Source: Vitis vinifera
Lineage: Eukaryota; Streptophyta; Magnoliopsida; Vitales; Vitaceae
Length of the DNA stretch: 64,000 nt
Direction of reading: 5' to 3'
NCBI RefSeq assembly: GCF_030704535.1
Contig: NC_081817.1
Location: forward strand, 26,041,001-26,105,000
The first letter of the stretch is position 1. Each line of letters begins with the position of its first letter. The translations under genes were made by a program, and so were the position numbers. Positions 59,580 to 64,000 of this stretch are shown one piece after another. The notes under the pieces were generated by a model. It did no database searches. It saw only the letters and a program-made list of their open reading frames with translations, and was not told the origin of the DNA.

Positions 59580-59585
59580 CCATTG
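59580..59585. repeat. Target-site duplication of the TRIM-like array, right (CCATTG)
   Basis: An exact match to 56540-56545. Copia-2 gag sequence resumes after it. Confidence 0.85.
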
Positions 59586-60213
59586 TTCATGGCTTTGCAA
59601 GGAAAAAACAAACTGATTAGAAGTAGAGTAAGGAGGTTTTGTAAGCTAGCATTGCTAGGTGAAAGTCTTGGTATTTAAGTCCAAGACTTCCAGCTAATTG
59701 AAAAACTTTGTCAACATCTGCCATTGGTTTATTTATGGCTGCCAAATTGTCACAGATTGACTTAAATCTCCTAACATATTCTTTAATGGACAAGGATCCT
59801 TTTTTCAAAGACCATAGATTGTCTTTTAGGCGTATTTCCTTCTCTTTGGTGTTAGGCAACAAATGTTCTTCAAGTGAAAACCACACTTGATGAGCTGTAT
59901 CCACTCCAACAATCATCCCGATTACTTCTTCAATCACTATTCCAAGTAGCCAAGAAGAGAGTAGCCCATCATCGTTGATCTAGGCAACATATTGAGGATT
60001 CCAAAGCTTTTCTCCATTTTCACCATATTTTTCTTCTTCAAGCTTCTTAGCATCTGTGAGGTGGTATGCTATTTCGAAGACTTCTAATCAAAGGCAAAAC
60101 TCGTGAACGCCATAGAAGAAAAGTTAGAAGTGTTTAACTTGATTAATACGAGGCTGGTGCACTGGCGAAAAGATTGGATAGCAAGATTGGTCGGGGTCAT
60201 CTTGGCTGGCCAT
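59586..60213 (-). pseudogene. Copia-2 gag remnant
   Basis: It begins at the ATG at 60213 on the minus strand (MASQDDPDQSCYPIFSPVHQ). After a break, 59937-59617 reads as copia Gag with AHQVWFSLEEHLLPNTKEKE, LKKGSLSIKEYVRRFKSICD and DKVFQLAGSLGLKYQDF, typical of the UBN2-type Gag domain. The TRIM array separates it from the pol remnant. Confidence 0.82.
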
Positions 60214-60314
60214 TTTTGACAGGATTTGACTGCTTTCAATTGGCTCTAATAGCATGTTGAGGAAAAAAATCAAGTAAGCAAGCAATGGTATAAATTTTGT
60301 TGCTTAATTTTTTA

Positions 60315-60585
60315 TGTGAGAAAAAATAGAAGACACCTGGTAGAGTAAGGGGTTATAGATACAAGAAATGGAGAAACATGATATGTTTTAGAAACCTAAT
60401 AGTTCTATATGGTTTTTATCCTCTCTAGTATTTTCTATGATATAGTGGAATGATTCTCTCTCACTCGTGGATAAAAATATGGCTTCCTAAATTACGTCAA
60501 AACCTCGTATATATTTGTATGGATATCTTTGTACTCTTAATTAAACTAATATTGTTTGCATTAAAACTTCAAGCAACCACAAAGA
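60315..60585 (+). repeat. Diverged fragment of the same TRIM-like LTR
   Basis: Words such as GATACAAGAAATGGAGAAAC, ATATAGTGGAATGATTCTCT and CGTCAAAACCTCGTAT align in order with the LTRs at 56546-58425 but are much more diverged. No primer site or second LTR is attached. It lies where the right LTR of copia-2 should continue. Confidence 0.75.
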
Positions 60586-61144
60586 GAAAAACTACCATCT
60601 TGAAAATCCCATCATCAAAGATTTTGCCCTCAAATTGTACACAATGTTTTGAAGATTAAAAAAAATGCTACTAAATTCTTAGAATTTAGATTTTGTTATT
60701 AATTTTCGAGACATGCCTTGGGTTATTCGGGAGTGTTGAAAAGGTAGTTTTCAATATCCAACTAATTTCAAAATGTCAAAGTGTTTAATAAAAGTTTCCT
60801 TATTTTGTATTTTGTAAATAGTCTTATTGCTTTGTATGTACACTTTTTTTTTTTTTTAATCTTATCTCATTTCTTTTGTATTTGAAGCTCAATGTATTCG
60901 TATCATTATTCAATATTTCATGTTTTAGCATACACTTAAATGGACCAAATTACATATTTGGTATAATATCCATTTAGTACCATGATATTTTTCTTTGTTT
61001 CGATACCAAAAAGATCTTAAATTCAATGGGCCCAAAACTTCCACCACCTTTTTCCTCAAGGGGCGTAATAAAAACTGCTTCATGCAATGCATGACAAGTG
61101 CAGAAAACGTTAACTTTGAATGCAAACTGTCCCCCCAAAATCTC
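60586..61144. other. Spacer and promoter region of lipid-transfer gene C
   Basis: No gene was seen. It includes the sequence upstream of the TATA box of gene C. Confidence 0.6.
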
Positions 61145-61152
61145 TATATAAA
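61145..61152 (+). promoter_or_regulatory. TATA box of lipid-transfer gene C
   Basis: TATATAAA lies 63 bp before ATG 61208, in AAAATCTCTATATAAACAGT, the same phrase and distance as in gene D. Confidence 0.85.
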
Positions 61153-61207
61153 CAGTCACCCAACCCATGCCAAAACCACCGCTTCATAGAAAAAACCACA
61201 GAGAGAA

Positions 61208-61698
61208 ATGGCAGTTTTCAAAGTCAGTTTCATGACTCTGGCTCTCTTCATTGTGGCCGGAATCTTATTTTCGGGTATCAATGTTGTCTCCGGCCAAGGT
61301 TGCAGAGGAGACTTCAGGAATCTGGCAGCACAATGCATGCCATATGTTCAAAAGCCCGGTCCGAAAACTCCACCCTCTAAGGGATGCTGCAATGCTGTCA
61401 GGACGGTGGACGTTCCATGCGCCTGCCAGCACCTGCCTCCAGGGGTCGGCGGCACTGTCAGCCTGGAGAAAGTAGCCTTTGTCTTGCGAGTCTGCGGCAA
61501 ACCCCTTAAGCCCGGAACCAAATGTGGAAGTAAGTATATACAAAATATCGTGCAGCAGATTTTCATTACCAATTTGACAAGAAAATTTTGAAGTAGAAGT
61601 ACTAATCCCATATTTTATGCATGTGAAATGGACATATTTTTGGACATTGATTTTTTTCTATGTAACTTGCAGGTTACACGGTGCCACCAGCAGTTTGA
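61208..61698 (+). CDS. Secreted eight-cysteine lipid-transfer-like protein C (2 exons, 115 aa)
   Basis: Exons are 61208-61529 and 61673-61698 (TGA); the intron is 143 bp. A signal peptide covers about residues 1-30 (MAVFKVSFMTLALFIVAGIL...), ending near SGQ before the first cysteine. The mature domain has the eight-cysteine LTP pattern with spacings 10, 16, 9, 22 and 9, and as I recall this is closest to the type IV/VI (DIR1-like) nsLTP classes. Exon 2 codes for the last residues, YTVPPAV. The family motif QHLPPGVGG precedes the helix with EKVAFVLRVC. The 3' motif is at 61745. It is the closest paralogue of gene D, and together they form the younger pair of the array. Ligand and physiological role are not evident from sequence. 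Confidence 0.9.
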
Positions 61699-61744
61699 GA
61701 AGAAGACGAGTGAAAATGCAGAGATACATATAAGCTAGTACACT

Positions 61745-61762
61745 AGTAAATAAATTTGTGTA
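61745..61762 (+). terminator. Conserved 3' UTR/polyadenylation motif, gene C
   Basis: AGTAAATAAATTTGTGTA, identical to genes A and B. Confidence 0.7.
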
Positions 61763-61895
61763 GTTCCCTCTTTCATCTTATGTCACTAGAGACTTGATCT
61801 GGGGGGAATGTTCTGAAAGCTCATAAATCTACATGTTAGTAAAGAATCCTTTGGCTCTCTTGGTTTGATCTTGTATGAGTTTCTCAAAATCAAAT

Positions 61896-62024
61896 GAGTG
61901 TTTGGATACAAGGATTGATCATGATCCCCCAAGACTCAGACTTGTTAACAAATGATCATGAGGATATCACATCTCAGTCCTATTGGTAATAAAATTTTCT
62001 ATGGACACAATCCAAACATACTTT
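61896..62024. mobile_element. Possible small MITE (about 130 bp)
   Basis: GAGTGTTTGGATACA near the left end and ACACAATCCAAACATAC at the right end form an imperfect inverted repeat. No target duplication could be fixed. Confidence 0.45.
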
Positions 62025-63582
62025 TTGTTCCTTCAAAACTCTAATGAAATGCCCACAAAATTCTTGTAAATCTTCACGACTTTCTCCATTTTTGGCACAG
62101 CATATGACTTGCCCTTTTCAGAAGGTACCAAATTAAAGTGTCCTCATTCCATTCATGGCACATGCACATAAAAGGAAACGTACAATGCAGAGTGTGACGA
62201 AAAGTCATATAATCCTTACACCAAAAAAGACACTTTTAGAAGAAGAGTAAAGGCAGTTACATTGGTTTCATCACTTTGGCTTCCCTTGTTATTGCCAGCA
62301 ATTCACACCAAAATGCAGTTCACACAAATTGTTTTTTAAAAATATTTTTGATTCCCCAGTGCAAGTTATTTTAAAAATATTTTTCAAAAAAGTTAAAATT
62401 AAAGGCTTTATCAGATAAGTTCTTTTTAAAAATAATTTTTTATTTTTATTTTGTAAAAAACACAAATTGTAAATTCAATTTATATAATGTAAACTATATT
62501 TAATTTTTATCTTATTAAAAAGAAAAACAAATGTTAATTTACAAATAAATTTAAAATAAATATTTTTAATAAAATATGAATATTAATAATATAATAAATC
62601 ATATGTTGTAATTTTTTTATAAAAATTATAAAAATATAGATATTAAAATTAATTGATTTATTTTGTTAAAAAATAAATAATAATAATTCAAAATTAATAA
62701 TTTCTAATACTATTTAAATGATTTTATAAATATTAAAAAAATATGGATATTAACATCTTATAAAAGCATAATTTATTTATTTTAAAAATAATAATAATAA
62801 TTATTCAAAATTAATCATTTATGAAATTATTTCATTTTAAATGAATGTAAAAACAACTAAAATTTAATTTTTTAAGATATAATTAGCCAAAATTTTCATT
62901 ATATGCATAGAATTAATTATTGATCAATTATGAAGATGACATTCTAGATTATTTTAGTTAATCTATAATTAATTAATCAATTTTTTTAATTTCAAATTAT
63001 TCTTAATAATTACAAGATTTATTAAAGAATTTAAAATAGTAATTATGTCTATTATTTTTTATATTCATTATACATATATTTTTTAGTTTTAAATTAATTT
63101 TTAAAATTATTACATTTATTAATAAATTCAATACAAAGTCTCACTTGATTTGAAATTCATTTTCTCTAATAAAAAAATCATAATAATATCTATCTATTTT
63201 ACTTTGTTTTTAAATCACATGCCCAAATAGGTTTTTATTATTTAGCACAAAAAAAAAATTCTCTCAATGATTTTTTTAAATGAAAATAAAAAGTTATTTC
63301 CAAATAAATACAATTAATGTGAGATTTTTTAAAATAAAAATTATTTTAAATCATATATATGAATATTATTAACATTTAACATTTAACATTTATCTATTTC
63401 TTTGTTTCATTTTTTATTCCTATTTTTGCTATTATAACATTACACTCCTATGTGCATAATTGGAATTACTAAATTCATTCTTATACTAGGAGAATAACAA
63501 TGGAAACAAAATATCTTTCTTTTTCCTTATTCCCATGTACCAAACACGGCCTGTGAGAATGCTAACTGTCCTCCAAAATCTC
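62025..63582. other. Very AT-rich spacer before gene D
   Basis: No gene was seen. Its right edge, CCAAACACGGCCTGTGAG (to 63557), looks like a transposon terminus, but I could not find a convincing partner end. Confidence 0.5.
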
Positions 63583-63590
63583 TATATAAA
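63583..63590 (+). promoter_or_regulatory. TATA box of lipid-transfer gene D
   Basis: TATATAAA lies 63 bp before ATG 63646. Similarity to the gene C promoter starts only about 30 bp upstream of it. Confidence 0.85.
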
Positions 63591-63645
63591 CAGTCATCTA
63601 ACCCATACCAAAACCACCGGTTCATAGAAAAAACCACTGAGAGAA

Positions 63646-64000
63646 ATGGCAGTTTTCAAAATGAGTTTCATGACTCTGGCTTTCTTCATAGGGGCCGGAA
63701 TCTTATTTTCCCTTAACAATGTTGATTCCGACCAAGTTTGCAAAGGAGACTTTGGGAGTCTGGTAGAACAATGCTTGCAATATGTTCAAAAGCCCGGTCC
63801 GAAAACTCCACCCTCTGAGGGATGCTGCAACGCTATCAACACAGTGGACATTCCATGCGTCTGCCAGCACCTGCCTCCAGTCGTCGGCGACATTGTCAGC
63901 CTGGAGAAAGTAGCTTTTGTCTTGCGAGCCTGTGGCAAACCTCTTGAGCCTGGAACCAAATGTGGAAGTAAGTATATACAAATACAAAATCTCCTGCAGA
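63646..64000 (+). CDS. Secreted eight-cysteine lipid-transfer-like protein D (exon 1 complete; rest beyond window)
   Basis: Exon 1 is 63646-63967, the same 322-bp length as in gene C, followed by GTAAGTATATAC as in C. It encodes a signal peptide (MAVFKMSFMTLAFFIGAGIL...) and all eight cysteines with spacings 10, 16, 9, 22 and 9. No stop or frameshift is present. The short last exon and 3' end lie right of the window. It differs from C mainly in the signal-peptide end (LNNVDSDQ instead of INVVSGQ) and in charge around the second cysteine. The frame stays open to the window edge, so it is easily missed by ORF callers that need a stop. Confidence 0.87.
   Translation, partial: MAVFKMSFMTLAFFIGAGILFSLNNVDSDQVCKGDFGSLVEQCLQYVQKPGPKTPPSEGCCNAINTVDIPCVCQHLPPVVGDIVSLEKVAFVLRACGKPLEPGTKCGSKYIQIQNLLQ

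Larger units (their letters stand above)
52598..60310 (-). mobile_element. Decayed copia retrotransposon (copia-2), minus strand, interrupted by a TRIM-like array
   Basis: The left LTR is 52598-52947 (TGTTGAAG...TTTATCA). A purine tract on the minus strand (GCTTGAGGGGGCCGGGCT) abuts it. Decayed pol and gag follow to about 60213. A degenerate primer site (GGCTCTAATAGCA, 60242-60254) precedes a right LTR whose first 50 bases (from 60255, TGTTGAGGAAAAAAATCAAG) match the left LTR start. After that the right LTR no longer aligns. The many stops and shifts indicate an old insertion, much older than the elements at 1-28653. Confidence 0.82.

Overview
This looks like nuclear DNA of a woody eudicot, most likely grapevine (Vitis). 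That assignment is an inference from recalled similarity of the retrotransposon proteins and the sugar-transporter and lipid-transfer genes; no database was searched. Plant origin itself is well supported: intron-split genes with GT/AG borders, Athila-type Ty3 and Ty1/copia elements, a TRIM-like element, MITE-like repeats and long AT-rich spacers.

Layout. (1) 1-28653 is a nest of retrotransposons. A minus-strand copia element (right-hand LTR 27607-28653, polyprotein start at 27548) is split by two plus-strand Athila-type elements. Athila-2 (12340-25565) sits in the middle of the copia polyprotein, flanked by the 5-bp duplication ACTAG. Athila-1 (1-9397; nearly all of its left LTR is outside the window) cuts off the copia C-terminus. 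Athila-1 has an uninterrupted gag-pol frame. Athila-2 has gag-pol plus a second, envelope-position ORF, and carries four nonsense codons. (2) 28654-43416 holds two nearly identical copies, exactly 10,123 bp apart at every exon border, of a four-exon H+/hexose symporter gene of the STP6/STP8 type (506 aa, both intact). Between them lies a 3.4-kb fold-back element with CACTA-like ends. (3) 43417-64000 holds a plus-strand array of four two-exon genes for small secreted eight-cysteine lipid-transfer-like proteins (starts at 45842, 49856, 61208, 63646; the last is cut by the window end). The second and third are separated by a decayed minus-strand copia element (52598 to about 60310). That relic is itself invaded by a rearranged TRIM-like array (56546-59579) flanked by a 6-bp duplication.

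How the parts relate. The host genes are two small tandem families: sugar uptake at the plasma membrane, and secreted lipid-binding proteins. Transposons have separated family members, replaced the native 3' flank of the first transporter copy, and possibly shortened the promoter homology of the fourth lipid-transfer gene. No rRNA, tRNA, CRISPR or prokaryotic feature was seen. I found no clear new biochemical system. The most unusual signals are perfect TTCGCA-based palindromes that recur, with covarying arms, in LTRs and untranslated parts of both Athila elements; the large fold-back element; and the head-to-head TRIM array. Exon borders were placed by eye from splice signals, reading frame and paralogue comparison.
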